DNA from: Amycolatopsis sp. FDAARGOS 1241
Lineage (GTDB): Bacteria > Actinomycetota > Actinomycetes > Mycobacteriales > Pseudonocardiaceae
DNA length: 64,000 nucleotides
Direction of reading: 5' to 3'
Assembly: GCF_016889705.1 (NCBI RefSeq)
Contig: NZ_CP069526.1
Location: forward strand, 5,518,001 to 5,582,000
In this document: piece after piece, positions 43,055 to 51,835 of the stretch
How the letters are laid out: each line of letters begins with the position of its first letter
Position numbering within the stretch: the stretch's first letter is position 1
Program-made: the position numbers and the translations under genes
The notes under the pieces: model-generated
The model's input: the letters and a program-made list of their open reading frames with translations, nothing else
The model's database searches: none
What the model was told of the DNA's origin: nothing

Positions 43055-44395
43055 TCAGCCGGCGCGCACCACCCGCTTGGTCTTGTGCGTGCTGCGCGGC
43101 AGGCTGCCCTCGGGCACCGGCTCGGCGACGCAGCGCACGGTCAGCTCGGCGCGCACCGCCGCCGCCAGCCGCGGGCCGAAGTCCGCGGCCACGCCCTGCT
43201 CGACCTCGACGCGCAGCTTGATCCCGGTCAGGTAGCCGGTTGCGGGGTCGGTGACGTCCTCGTCGAGCACGATCAGGTACTCCCCCGTCGTGCCCGCCGT
43301 CCGGCGCACCACCTGCTCGACTGCGCTCGGGAACAGGTTCACGCCCCGCACCACGAGCATGTCGTCGGCGCGGCCGACCACCCCGCCGGCGAGCCGTGAG
43401 TGGGTGCGCCCGCACCCGCAACGCTCGCTGTCGCGCACCACGATGTCGCCGGTCCACCACCGCACCAGCGGGGTGGCCTGCTTGTCCAGGTGCGTCAGCA
43501 CGAGCGCGCCGGGCGTGCCGTCGGGCACCGGCTCGTGCGTCTGCGGGTCGACGATCTCGGCGAAGGCGAAGTCCTCGACCAGGTGCCCGCCGGCCTGTTC
43601 CTCGCACTCCCACGCGATGGGCTGGAACTCGAGGCTGCCGTAGCCGTCGAAGCACTTGGCGCCCCACCGGCGTTCGATGTGCGCGCGGGTCGCGGGCACG
43701 CCGGCGCCGGGTTCTCCGCCGACCTGGATGCGGCGCACGGCCGACCCGGTCAGCGGCGTGCCCTTGGCCTCCGCCGCCTCGGCGAGGTGCAGGATGAACG
43801 ACGGCGTGCCGCTGATCGCCGTGGTGCCGTAGCGGAACATCGTCTCGATCTGGCGTTCGGTCTCGCTCGACCCGCCGGGCAGCACGGTGGCGCCCAGCCG
43901 CTCGTAGCCGAGCGTCGCGCCGAGCCCGCCGACGAACCACGCGTACCCGAACAGGCACTGGTACACGTCGGTGTCGCGCACGCCCTGCGCGTACCCGGTG
44001 CGGGCGTAGAGATCGGCCCACCGCGCCAGATCCGCCGCCGACCACAACACCGGCGCCGGGCGGCCGGTGGTGCCGGACGAGAAGTGCACGCGGCGCACGT
44101 CGCGCGGGTCGGCGGTCACGTTGGTACCCCACGGCGCGGCCGCGTCCAGGTCGGCGACGTAGTCCGCCTTCGTGACCACCGGCAGGCGCCGCAGGTCCTC
44201 GAGGGTGCGCACGTCACCGGGCTCGAACCCCAGCTCCCGCCATCGCGCCCGGTAGAAGTCGCTGTGGGCGCCCACGTACTCGAGCTGCTTGCGCAGCGCG
44301 GCCAGCTGCAGTTCGCGGAGCTGTTCGAGGGGCGCGGTTTCGACCTCGCTCCAGTAGCGGTCGGAGTACGGGCGGACGGTGGTCGGAGAGGTCAT
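43055..44395 (-). CDS. Phenylacetate-CoA ligase-like AMP-dependent ligase
   Basis: A 446-residue ligase of the PaaK family. It begins PYSDRYWSEVETAPLEQLRELQLAALRKQLEYV and has the P-loop HFSSGTTGRPAPVLWS, the YGSLEF motif, WTGDIV, and the hinge GRADDMLVVRGVNLFPSAVEQV. The C-terminal lysines lie in THKTKRVV. PaaK-type enzymes activate aryl or arylacetic acids to CoA esters. It directly follows the TetR gene with a 4-nt overlap. As the only ATP-dependent ligase in the 22-gene run it is the probable first catabolic step after uptake. Confidence 0.9.
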   Translation of the reverse strand: MTSPTTVRPYSDRYWSEVETAPLEQLRELQLAALRKQLEYVGAHSDFYRARWRELGFEPGDVRTLEDLRRLPVVTKADYVADLDAAAPWGTNVTADPRDVRRVHFSSGTTGRPAPVLWSAADLARWADLYARTGYAQGVRDTDVYQCLFGYAWFVGGLGATLGYERLGATVLPGGSSETERQIETMFRYGTTAISGTPSFILHLAEAAEAKGTPLTGSAVRRIQVGGEPGAGVPATRAHIERRWGAKCFDGYGSLEFQPIAWECEEQAGGHLVEDFAFAEIVDPQTHEPVPDGTPGALVLTHLDKQATPLVRWWTGDIVVRDSERCGCGRTHSRLAGGVVGRADDMLVVRGVNLFPSAVEQVVRRTAGTTGEYLIVLDEDVTDPATGYLTGIKLRVEVEQGVAADFGPRLAAAVRAELTVRCVAEPVPEGSLPRSTHKTKRVVRAG

Positions 44396-45024
44396 GTTCT
44401 GCTCCTGCGCAAGCCGTTGACGATGAAGTCGGCGTACTCGTTGGCCACCCGCTGCACGGTCGCGTAGTCCCCGCGCTCGGGGTCGTACCAGAGGCTGATC
44501 CAGTTGAGGGCACCCAGCGCCGGCTTCGTGGCCAGCCGGGGATCGACGTCGCGGAACAGGCCTTCGCGCTTGCCCTCGTCGATCACGTCGGCGAACATCT
44601 GCTCGTATTCGTCCCGCAGGGCGATCACCTTCCGGTACGCCTCGCGGTGGGCCTGGTTCTCCTGCAGGCGGTGCATCTCCACCGCCTGCACGGCGACCCG
44701 CTGGAACGAGTTGCGGGTCATCATCAGCCCGGCGTGGTGGTGCACCATGCGCCACAGCCGGTCGGCACTCGAGATGTCCGCGGTGGCCGCGATGGGCGCG
44801 ACGCCGGCGATCATCTCCTCCATACCGGTCTGGACGACGTCGAGGAAGATGTCCGCTTTGGTGCGGTAGTAGTGGTAGACGCGGCCCTTGGTCGCGCCCA
44901 GCAGCTCGGCGATGCCGTCGATCGTGGTCGCCTCGTACCCGGTCCGGGTGAAGGCGAGCGCCGCGGCCTCGAGGATCTCCCGGGGCCCCGGCCCGGTCCC
45001 GGAGCGGGACGTCCTGCCGGTCAT
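44392..45024 (-). CDS. TetR/AcrR family transcriptional regulator
   Basis: A 210-residue regulator with the N-terminal helix-turn-helix REILEAAALAFTRTGYEATTIDGIAELLGATKGRVYHYYRTKADIFLDVV and an all-helical ligand-binding domain (HHAGLMMTRNSFQRVAVQAVEMHRLQ, ALGALNWISLWYDPERG). TetR proteins are usually repressors released by a ligand, often an acyl-CoA in catabolic clusters. It lies inside the 22-gene run with 4-nt overlaps on both sides, and the CATAC/GTATG repeats at the divergent promoters (51696-51833) are its most likely target. Confidence 0.92.
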   Translation of the reverse strand: MTGRTSRSGTGPGPREILEAAALAFTRTGYEATTIDGIAELLGATKGRVYHYYRTKADIFLDVVQTGMEEMIAGVAPIAATADISSADRLWRMVHHHAGLMMTRNSFQRVAVQAVEMHRLQENQAHREAYRKVIALRDEYEQMFADVIDEGKREGLFRDVDPRLATKPALGALNWISLWYDPERGDYATVQRVANEYADFIVNGLRRSRT

Positions 45025-45842
45025 GCGGCGGCCCCGGCGGGCACGAAGGCGAGCGGCCGGATCGGCGATCCGGTGCCACCGCGGATGGACAGGGGCGAGG
45101 CGGTGAAGAAGAAGTCCCAGACTTCGTCTTCGGCGAGTGTCGAGAGGTTCATGGCCTCCATGATCGGCACTCCGCGTTCGACGAGCAGATGGCAGTGCAC
45201 CTCAAGCGTCGGATTCGGCATCCGTTCGTAAGCGACGGTGTCGCAGCCACTGGCGACGACGCCGTGCTCGGTGAGCCACTGCGCGCCCGAGAGCACCACG
45301 CCCGGCGCACCGGTGTTCGTGCCGAGGAAGGCCGCGTTGTCCTCCCACAGCCCGTCCCAGCCGGTGCGCACGAGCACGACCGAACCGGGCCGGGGCACGG
45401 GCTTGTCGGCGAACCACCGCTCGAACAGGTCCGCGTCCACGCCGTCTTCGGGCGTGAGCGGACGGCCCAGCGCGCGGGTGGCGTCCACCAGGTGCCCGCG
45501 GCCGGCCATCGGCGCCAGCTCGTGCACGGACACCTCGAGCATGCCCTCGGGGTAGGTCTGGTTCGCCACGATGTCGACGCCGCCGTAGACCTTGCCGAGC
45601 TTCGAGACGTGCGCCAGCCCGTCGACGTGGGTGCCGACGTGCCCCCCGGTGGTGATCATCTCCGCGGCCGCGGACACGTCGTCGGGGTACATCACCTCGC
45701 CGTGGCGTTTGGTCAGCGAGAAGCTGTACGGCGGGTGGTTCGGGTGGTGCGGCACGCCGGTGTAGAGCTGCTGCGCGAGGTCGTAGACCTTGAACCGCCC
45801 CGCGGGCGGGAAGTCGACCTGCTGCTCCCAGGAGGCGCTCAC
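45021..45842 (-). CDS. Cyclase family protein (kynurenine-formamidase-like metal hydrolase)
   Basis: A 273-residue member of the cyclase/kynurenine formamidase family. The metal-binding signature GGHVGTHVDGLAHV (HxGTHxDxxxH) is intact, and KVYDLAQQLYTGVPHHPNHPPY at the N-terminus and VHCHLLVERGVPIMEAMNLSTL near the C-terminus fit. These enzymes hydrolyse amides, lactones or carbon-carbon bonds using a divalent metal. In a ring-degrading operon it could open a lactone or a 1,3-diketone. The start is GTG at 45842, overlapping the dehydrogenase stop by 4 nt. Confidence 0.88.
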   Translation of the reverse strand: MSASWEQQVDFPPAGRFKVYDLAQQLYTGVPHHPNHPPYSFSLTKRHGEVMYPDDVSAAAEMITTGGHVGTHVDGLAHVSKLGKVYGGVDIVANQTYPEGMLEVSVHELAPMAGRGHLVDATRALGRPLTPEDGVDADLFERWFADKPVPRPGSVVLVRTGWDGLWEDNAAFLGTNTGAPGVVLSGAQWLTEHGVVASGCDTVAYERMPNPTLEVHCHLLVERGVPIMEAMNLSTLAEDEVWDFFFTASPLSIRGGTGSPIRPLAFVPAGAAA

Positions 45843-47023
45843 TTCGCGGCCCCGGCGTTCACCGACTCGGCCTTGAGCGCCTCGGCCTTGATGGCCCGGC
45901 CCAGCACCAGCCGCTGGATCTCCGACGTGCCCTCGTAGATCTCCAGGATCCGCTGGTCGCGGTAGAGCCGTTCGGCCGGGCACGGCTTGCAGTACCCGGC
46001 CCCGCCGTAGACCTGCACGGCGGTGTCGACCGCGCGGTGCGCGGCTTCGCTCGCGTCGAGCTTGGCCATCGCGCCGAGGATCGAGACGTCGCCGCCCTCC
46101 TGGTACGTGCAGGCGGCCCGGTGGGTGATCATCCGGGCCGCGGTGAGCCGGGTGGCGACGTCGGCGAGCGGGAACGAGATGCCCTGGTTGTCGATGATCG
46201 GCGTGCCGAAGGTCTCCCGCCGCGCGGCTTCGCGCGAGGCGACGTCGTACCCGGCGAGGCCGACGCCGATCGACTGCGCGGCCACGGTGATGCGGCCGGC
46301 GTTGAGCGTGAGCATCGCGAGTTTCATCCCGCGGTTGAGCTCACCCAGCATCGCATCCGCACCGACGACCGTGTCGAGCTTGAGGTTGCTGGTGTTGGTG
46401 CCGCGGATGCCCATCTTGTCCTCGAGGCGGTCGATGACCACCCCGTCGGCGTCCTTGTCCACCATGAACGCCGTCATGCCGCGCGTGCCGGCCTCGGGGT
46501 CGGTCAGGGCGAACACCACGTAGTGCTGCGACGCGCCGCCGTTGCCGATGAAGATCTTCTCACCGCGGATCCGCCAGCCGTCCCCCTCGCGGACGGCGGT
46601 GGTCTTGATCCGCGCGGCGTCGCTGCCCGCACCCTCCTCGGTGAGCGCGAAGCTCACGGCCTGGCCCTTCGCCAGCGCGCCGAGGTAGCGGCTGCGCTGC
46701 TGCTCGGTGCCGGCCAGCACGACGGGGGTGCCGCCGAGGGCGTACGCGGTCAGGATGGCGCCGGTCGACGCGCAAGCCCGTGAAACCTCTTCGATCACGG
46801 CGCAGACCACGTCGAAGCTCGCGCCCTGGCCGCCGTACTCGGTGCCGATGAACAGGCCGGCGAGGCCGGACTCGACCAGGACCTCCACGCTCTCCCACGG
46901 GTAGCGCTGCTCGCGGTCGAGCTCCTCCGCCAGCGGCGCGAAGCTCTCGGCGGACAGCTTGCGGGCGAGTTCCCGCCACCGCTGGCCTTCCGGGCTCAGC
47001 GGCGGCTCCCAGATCACGGACAC
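45839..47023 (-). CDS. Acyl-CoA dehydrogenase
   Basis: A 394-residue standard acyl-CoA dehydrogenase: GLFIGTEYGGQGASFDVVCAVIEEVSRACASTGAIL, SFALTEEGAGSDAARIKTTA, KIFIGNGGASQHYVVFALTD, KMGIRGTNTSNL, and QVYGGAGYCKPCPAERLYRDQRILEIYEGTSEIQRLV with the usual glutamate. It introduces the alpha,beta double bond using FAD and passes electrons to ETF. The start is GTG at 47023 with GGGAG upstream. It follows livM by 13 nt and is the first catabolic gene after the importer. Confidence 0.93.
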   Translation of the reverse strand: MSVIWEPPLSPEGQRWRELARKLSAESFAPLAEELDREQRYPWESVEVLVESGLAGLFIGTEYGGQGASFDVVCAVIEEVSRACASTGAILTAYALGGTPVVLAGTEQQRSRYLGALAKGQAVSFALTEEGAGSDAARIKTTAVREGDGWRIRGEKIFIGNGGASQHYVVFALTDPEAGTRGMTAFMVDKDADGVVIDRLEDKMGIRGTNTSNLKLDTVVGADAMLGELNRGMKLAMLTLNAGRITVAAQSIGVGLAGYDVASREAARRETFGTPIIDNQGISFPLADVATRLTAARMITHRAACTYQEGGDVSILGAMAKLDASEAAHRAVDTAVQVYGGAGYCKPCPAERLYRDQRILEIYEGTSEIQRLVLGRAIKAEALKAESVNAGAAK

Positions 47024-47036
47024 GGTCGGGCTCCCA

Positions 47037-48110
47037 TCATTCGTCGGTGGCAGCGGCGGCTGCCGGAGAGGCTTCGGCCGCCTGGTGGCGGCGGCGCACG
47101 AGAAGGCGTCCCAGCCCCGCGAAACCGTTGGGCGACACCAACAGCACGAGCGCGAGGACGCCACCGAGGACGATCTTGTCGACATCACCGCCGAACGAGG
47201 CGAGCTGCTGCTGCGCGGTGATCAGCGCGGCCCCCACCAGCGGGCCGAGCAGCTGGCGGCGGCCCGGCAGGATCACGGCGGTGAGCATGAACAGCAGGAA
47301 CGAGGCCGACAGCAGGTCGGGGCTGACGTAGCTGCGCTGGAACGCGTACAGCCAGCCGGCGAGCGCGCTGATCGGGGCGGACACGACGAACACCAGCACT
47401 CGCGTGCGGCGCACGTCCACGCCCATCGTCGTCGCCAGTCCCGGGTTCATCTGCGTCATCAGCGCGTTGGCGCCCAGGCGCGAGCGCCGGAACCGCGCGA
47501 TGAAGAAGACCACGAGCACGAGCAGCACGTAGGCGATCGGCCAGATGTCGGCGTCGGTGCGGGCGACGTACGAACCGCCGATCGCCGGCAGCGTCAGCAA
47601 CGGGACGCCGACGATGCCGTCGGAACCGCCGAGACCGGACACGTTGGACACCACCGACAGCCCGATGATCGCCGTCGCGTAGGTGACAAGCGAGAACACG
47701 AACTCCCGCGTCCGCAGCGTCGCCAGACCGACCAGCAGCGCCAGCACCGCCGCGATCGCCAGCGAAACCAGCAGAGACGGCAGCGGTCCCCAGCCGGACT
47801 TCACCGTGAAGTAGGCCGTGGCATACGCGCCGGCGGCCCAGAACAGCGTGTGCCCGAGGCTCACCTCGCCGAGGTAGGACAGCACCACGTCGGCGCCGTA
47901 GGACATCATCGCGAAGATCGCGACGAGCACACACGTCGTGTAGATCTGCGTGGAGCCGCCCAGCGCGGCCGGCACGAGGAAACCCGCCACGGCGAGCACG
48001 AGCCAGGCCGTGACCCGAACGCCGGGGCCCAGCCGCCGGGCACGCCCCGCGGTGCCGGCTGCGGACGATGCCGGTGCCGGGGCGCGCCCGGCGTGCACTG
48101 CGTTCGTCAT
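47037..48110 (-). CDS. livM: Branched-chain amino-acid-type ABC transporter permease (LivM)
   Basis: A 357-residue inner-membrane permease with eight or more hydrophobic segments. The family block YGADVVLSYLGEVSLGHTLFWAAGAYATAYF and the EAA-like loop NPGLATTMGVDVRRTRVLVFVVSAPISALAGWLYAF are present. After a 25-residue cytoplasmic N-terminus the first helix begins TAWLVLAVAGFLVPAAL. The C-terminus is Arg- and Ala-rich. ATG 48110 overlaps livH by 4 nt. In this context the importer probably carries the catabolic substrate rather than an amino acid. Confidence 0.92.
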   Translation of the reverse strand: MTNAVHAGRAPAPASSAAGTAGRARRLGPGVRVTAWLVLAVAGFLVPAALGGSTQIYTTCVLVAIFAMMSYGADVVLSYLGEVSLGHTLFWAAGAYATAYFTVKSGWGPLPSLLVSLAIAAVLALLVGLATLRTREFVFSLVTYATAIIGLSVVSNVSGLGGSDGIVGVPLLTLPAIGGSYVARTDADIWPIAYVLLVLVVFFIARFRRSRLGANALMTQMNPGLATTMGVDVRRTRVLVFVVSAPISALAGWLYAFQRSYVSPDLLSASFLLFMLTAVILPGRRQLLGPLVGAALITAQQQLASFGGDVDKIVLGGVLALVLLVSPNGFAGLGRLLVRRRHQAAEASPAAAAATDE

Positions 48111-48958
48111 CGGGCGCTCAACCCCTGAGGTCGGACGATCAGGACCACGAGCAGCACGGCGAAGGCCGCGGCCGTGGAGAAGGCCGGTGAGACGTAGGCG
48201 CCGAAGAACGCGGTGAACACCCCGAGCCCGAGGCCGACGAACAGGCCGCCCGTCAGGTTGCCGATGCCGGCGAGCACCACCACGAGGAACGTGATCACCA
48301 GCTGGTCGAACCCGATCGAGGTGAGGATGGGGCTGCGCGGCGCGACCACGGCGCCGGCGAGCGCGGCGCACGCGGCGGAGAACACGAACACGCCGAAGTA
48401 CACCTTGGCCGCGTTGACGCCGTAGAGCTGTGCCAGCTTCGGGTCTTCCGCGACACCGCGCACGATGCGCCCGATGTTGGTGCGGCCGAGCACGAGCCAC
48501 GTGACTCCGTACAACGCGAGCGCGAGGAGCACGATCAGCAGGTCCTGCCCGGTGAAGCGCGCCGAACCGACCGCCAGGCCCGCGTTCTGGAACGGGCTGT
48601 CGATGATCTGCGGGTTGCCGCCGAACAGCAGTGACCCGCCGCCTTCGAGCAGGTAGCCGAACGCCAGTGTCACGAGCATCAGGCTCACGATGTTCTGGTC
48701 GAGGGTGAGCCGGCGCATCAGCAGCTGCATGAGCCCGCCGAGCACCGCGACGACCACGACGGCCACCGGGGTCGCCGCCAGGTACGGCAAGCCGGCCTTG
48801 GTGATCACGAGCCAGGTGAGGAACGCGCCGATCATGTACAGCTGGCCGTGGGCGAAGTTCACCATCCGAGCGGCGCCCAGCAGCACGGTCCAGCCGACCG
48901 CGAGCAGGGCGTAACCGGCGCCGAGGGCGAGGCCGTTGACGAGTTGCGCGAGGATCAC
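48107..48958 (-). CDS. livH: Branched-chain amino-acid-type ABC transporter permease (LivH)
   Basis: A 283-residue permease beginning ILAQLVNGLALGAGYALLAVGWTVLLGAARMVNFAHGQLYMIGAF, the LivH hallmark, followed by further membrane helices and the ATPase-contact loop GRIVRGVAEDPKLAQLYGVNAAKVYFGVFVFSAACAALAGAV. It forms the channel with LivM. The start is GTG at 48958, overlapping livF by 4 nt. Confidence 0.93.
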   Translation of the reverse strand: MILAQLVNGLALGAGYALLAVGWTVLLGAARMVNFAHGQLYMIGAFLTWLVITKAGLPYLAATPVAVVVVAVLGGLMQLLMRRLTLDQNIVSLMLVTLAFGYLLEGGGSLLFGGNPQIIDSPFQNAGLAVGSARFTGQDLLIVLLALALYGVTWLVLGRTNIGRIVRGVAEDPKLAQLYGVNAAKVYFGVFVFSAACAALAGAVVAPRSPILTSIGFDQLVITFLVVVLAGIGNLTGGLFVGLGLGVFTAFFGAYVSPAFSTAAAFAVLLVVLIVRPQGLSAR

Positions 48959-49686
48959 GACCGGCCCAGCCTTCCGAGGTAGGCGGACACGATGCGATCG
49001 TCGTCGCGCATTTCGCTGCACGGCCCGGTGCCGACGACCCGGCCCTGCTCCAGCAGGTACAGCCGGTCGGCGACCTCGAGCGTGGCGCGCACGTTCTGCT
49101 CGACCAGCAGCACCGACAGCCCGCCGGCGACGAGCTCGCGGATGTGCTCGAGCACCTCGACGACGAGCCGGGGCGCGAGGCCCACGGACGGTTCGTCGAG
49201 GATGAGCAGCCGCGGCGCCGCGCGCAGGGCGCGCCCGATGGCGACCATCTGCCGTTCGCCGCCGCTCAGCGTGGCGCACTTCGCTTGTGCCCGCGCCGGC
49301 AGCTGCGGGAACACGTCGTACACATCGGACACCTCGTAACGCCGGCCGGCCGCGTCGCGCGGCGCCCGGACCATGCGCAGGTTCTCCTCGACGGTCATGC
49401 GCTCGAACACGCTCTTGCCCTCGGGCACGAGCACCACCCCGAGCTTGGTGCGCCGGTGCGCGGGCAGCGCGGCGAGGTCCCGGCCGGCGAGACGGATCGA
49501 GCCGGTGGCGCTCGCCTTGCCGCGCGACCACCCGGCGACGGCGTTGACGAGGGTGCTCTTGCCCGCGCCGTTGGCCCCGGCGACCGCGACGAGCTCGCCG
49601 TCGCCGACGGTCAGGTCCACTCCGGACAGTGCGGTGCTGCGCCCGTAGCGCACGCGCAGTTCGTCGACCTCCAGCAGCACGCTCAT
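48955..49686 (-). CDS. livF: ABC transporter ATP-binding protein (LivF)
   Basis: A 243-residue ATPase with Walker A GANGAGKST, the LivF-typical VPEGKSVFERMTVEENL, signature TLSGGERQMVAIGRAL, Walker B LLILDEPSVGLAP and the H-loop replaced by the usual Q in LLVEQN. It energises the importer together with LivG. ATG 49686 overlaps the livG stop by 4 nt. Unlike the remnant at 25292-25900 it is complete. Confidence 0.94.
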   Translation of the reverse strand: MSVLLEVDELRVRYGRSTALSGVDLTVGDGELVAVAGANGAGKSTLVNAVAGWSRGKASATGSIRLAGRDLAALPAHRRTKLGVVLVPEGKSVFERMTVEENLRMVRAPRDAAGRRYEVSDVYDVFPQLPARAQAKCATLSGGERQMVAIGRALRAAPRLLILDEPSVGLAPRLVVEVLEHIRELVAGGLSVLLVEQNVRATLEVADRLYLLEQGRVVGTGPCSEMRDDDRIVSAYLGRLGRS

Positions 49687-50459
49687 GCCGCCCTGCCCAG
49701 GTAGGCCTCGAGCACCGCCGGGTCGCGCTGCACGGCTTCGGGCTCCCCGTAGGCGATCGGCTCGCCGCGGTCGAGCACGAGCAGCCGGTCGACGATCTCC
49801 ATCACCAGGTCCATGTGGTGCTCGATGAGCACCACGGCCAGGCCGCGGTCGCGCAGCTGCAGCAGCAGCTCGGCGAGGTTGCGCATGTCCTCACCGCCGA
49901 CGCCGGCCGCCGGTTCGTCGACGAGCAGCACCTTCGCGCCGGCGCCGTAGGCGAACACGATCGACAGGCACCGCTGCAGGCCGTACGGGATGTTGTCCGG
50001 GAACATCCCGTGGTAGCGGGCCGGGATCCCGAAATCGGTGAGCAGCTGCGCCGCCGCCTTGCGGGTGCGGGAGCGCTGCTTCGCCTCCCGCCACGGCGTG
50101 AAGACACTGCCGGCCAGCGGCACCCCGTTCTCGACGGCGAAGGTGGCGGCCGCGTTGTCCAGCACGGACAGTCCACTGTAGAAGGAGTTCTGCTGGAACG
50201 TGCGGCGCAGCCCGCGCCGCGAGAGCCGGTGCGTCGGCACCGAGTCGACGCACGTGCCGTAGAGCTCGACTGTGCCGGTGCGGCGCACGGTGTTCGTCAC
50301 CGCCGCGAAGCTCGAGCTCTTGCCCGCGCCGTTGGGTCCGATGATGCCGAGGATCTCGCCGTCGGACACCGTCCAGGACATGGCGTTGAGGGCTTGCAGG
50401 CTGCCGTAGCGGACGCCGAGGTCCGCGACCCGCAGCGCGGGGACCGGGGAGGCGGGCAT
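49683..50459 (-). CDS. livG: ABC transporter ATP-binding protein (LivG)
   Basis: A 258-residue ATPase with Walker A GPNGAGKSS, a LivG-like insertion after FQQNSFYSGLSVLDNAA, and Walker B VLLVDEPAAGVGGED and LIEHHMD. The signature helix reads IPYGLQRCLSIVFAYGAG instead of the usual PYGxQRxLEIARAL, so the Arg-Ala pair and acidic residue are altered; it remains compatible with function. It begins 5 nt after the livK stop. Confidence 0.91.
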   Translation of the reverse strand: MPASPVPALRVADLGVRYGSLQALNAMSWTVSDGEILGIIGPNGAGKSSSFAAVTNTVRRTGTVELYGTCVDSVPTHRLSRRGLRRTFQQNSFYSGLSVLDNAAATFAVENGVPLAGSVFTPWREAKQRSRTRKAAAQLLTDFGIPARYHGMFPDNIPYGLQRCLSIVFAYGAGAKVLLVDEPAAGVGGEDMRNLAELLLQLRDRGLAVVLIEHHMDLVMEIVDRLLVLDRGEPIAYGEPEAVQRDPAVLEAYLGRAA

Positions 50460-50464
50460 CGGCC

Positions 50465-51667
50465 TCACTGCTCCCAGATCGCGTCGGGGATCGGGATCTC
50501 GTCGAGCACCTGGACCTTGCCGCCCTTGACGGTGAAGGCGTAGACCTTGGTCTTGAGCTGCCCCTTCGCGGTGAAGGAGACGTCGCCGAGCACGGTCCCG
50601 GTGAAGCTCTGGCCGTGGATCGCGGCGGCCACCTTGTCGCGGTCGGTGCCGGCGGCCTTCTCGACCGCCTTCGCCCACACGTCGACGCTTTCGGCGCCGA
50701 GGGCAGCGTATTTGTCGGGCAGGTTCCCGGTCTTGGCGGAGAACGCCTTCACGAACTCGGTGTTGACCTGGTTGGTGTCGAAGGGCGCCACGTCGGGGAA
50801 GTAGAGGTCGGCCGACAGGAGCCCGTCGACCTTCGCACCGCCGGCTAGCGAAACGACCTTGGGCGACACCGTGCCCAGTGCGGCGAAGTGCGGCGCCTTC
50901 ATCCCGGATTCGGCGTACTGGTCGGCCAGTGCGGGCATGCCGGAGGACTCCGCGGCGTTGGCGGAGAACACCACGTCGGGATTCGAGCCGGCCAGCTGCG
51001 AGAGCGGCACGCGGAAATCGGTGCCGGCGTAGTCGAACTTCTGCTGGCTCACGACCTGGATGCCGTCGGGTTGCAGCTGCTTGCCGAGGAACGTGCCGGC
51101 GTCGTTTCCGTAGGCGTCGTTCTCCAGCAGCATGGCCACGCGCTTGGCCTTGAGGTCCTTCCCGATGTACTGCGCGGCAGCGTACGCGCCGGCCGCGTTG
51201 CCCGCGTTCATCCGCACCGCGTCGGGGTCGGCGTGGCCGATGATCGACGCGTTCTGCGGGATCGAGGTGATGTTGAGGACGCCGCCGCGCACCAGCACCG
51301 GCTGGATCGCGAGCGTGACGGGGCTGTTCCAGCCGCCCATCACGACGGAAACGCCTTCGTTGACCATGGCGGTGGCCGCGCTGACCCCGGTGGCGGGATC
51401 GCTCTTGTCGTCCTTGGAGACGATCTGCAGCTGCCGGCCGCGCACGCCGCCGGCCTTGTTGATCAGGTCTGCCTTGGTGGTGATCGCGTCGAGCACGTCC
51501 CTGCCGTTGGGGCCGGCGGGCCCGCTCAGCGGCACGATGACGCCGATCTTGAGCGGACCGGACCCGCTGTCGCCCGAGCTGCTGGAGGCCGGACTCGCGC
51601 CCGTGTTCGCGCAGCCGGCCAGCAGGACCGCCAGGCCCAGCACGGGGAAGAACCTTGTCCGTTTCAC
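50465..51667 (-). CDS. livK: Branched-chain amino-acid-type ABC transporter substrate-binding lipoprotein (LivK)
   Basis: A 400-residue extracytoplasmic binding protein. The N-terminus KRTRFFPVLGLAVLLAGCANTG is a lipoprotein signal peptide with lipobox LAGC, then a Ser/Gly linker and the type I periplasmic-binding fold (IGVIVPLSGPAGPNGRDVLDAITTKADLINKAGGVRGRQL). Related LivK proteins bind aromatic and alicyclic acids as well as amino acids. GTG 51667 with GGAGG five bases upstream is chosen; an upstream in-frame ATG would precede the signal peptide by 27 residues. It is the first gene of the 22-gene run. Confidence 0.93.
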   Translation of the reverse strand: MKRTRFFPVLGLAVLLAGCANTGASPASSSSGDSGSGPLKIGVIVPLSGPAGPNGRDVLDAITTKADLINKAGGVRGRQLQIVSKDDKSDPATGVSAATAMVNEGVSVVMGGWNSPVTLAIQPVLVRGGVLNITSIPQNASIIGHADPDAVRMNAGNAAGAYAAAQYIGKDLKAKRVAMLLENDAYGNDAGTFLGKQLQPDGIQVVSQQKFDYAGTDFRVPLSQLAGSNPDVVFSANAAESSGMPALADQYAESGMKAPHFAALGTVSPKVVSLAGGAKVDGLLSADLYFPDVAPFDTNQVNTEFVKAFSAKTGNLPDKYAALGAESVDVWAKAVEKAAGTDRDKVAAAIHGQSFTGTVLGDVSFTAKGQLKTKVYAFTVKGGKVQVLDEIPIPDAIWEQ

Positions 51668-51695
51668 GCCAGCCTCCAGTCGACCTCGTTGTCGC

Positions 51696-51711
51696 CATAC
51701 TTCAGCGTATG
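51696..51711. promoter_or_regulatory. CATAC/GTATG inverted repeat at the livK promoter
   Basis: CATACTTCAGCGTATG has perfect 5-bp arms with a 6-bp spacer and lies just downstream of the predicted livK transcription start. A similar element sits on the divergent promoter at 51818-51833. Confidence 0.5.
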
Positions 51712-51719
51712 TCGAGCAG

Positions 51720-51748
51720 AAGGTATGCGGCCGGTGATCCGGCGTCAA
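51720..51748 (-). promoter_or_regulatory. Promoter of livK and the 22-gene run
   Basis: On the minus strand TTGACG (51748-51743), a 17-nt spacer and TACCTT (51725-51720). The transcription start would be near 51713, at the edge of the inverted repeat. Confidence 0.55.
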
Positions 51749-51805
51749 GAGTCAATCAGGTGGCATTTATGGCTCTATACAAAGGAAAATGATCATCTCG
51801 TGGCG

Positions 51806-51835
51806 TTGACCGAGCTACATACGCTCGCGTATGTT
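51806..51835 (+). promoter_or_regulatory. Promoter of the divergent crotonase operon
   Basis: TTGACC (51806-51811) and TATGTT (51830-51835) are separated by 18 nt. The -10 box overlaps the palindrome at 51818-51833, so a bound repressor would block it. Confidence 0.5.
51818..51833. promoter_or_regulatory. CATACG/CGTATG palindrome in the crotonase promoter
   Basis: CATACGCTCGCGTATG has 6-bp perfect arms around CTCG. A further half-site CATACGCC follows at 51846. The shared CATAC/GTATG arms with the livK-side element suggest one regulator for both operons. Confidence 0.55.

Noticed and set aside
44392..45024. KstR or KstR2 steroid regulator
   Set aside because: The sequence shows a generic TetR domain and the CATAC/GTATG sites do not resemble the steroid-regulon motifs I know.
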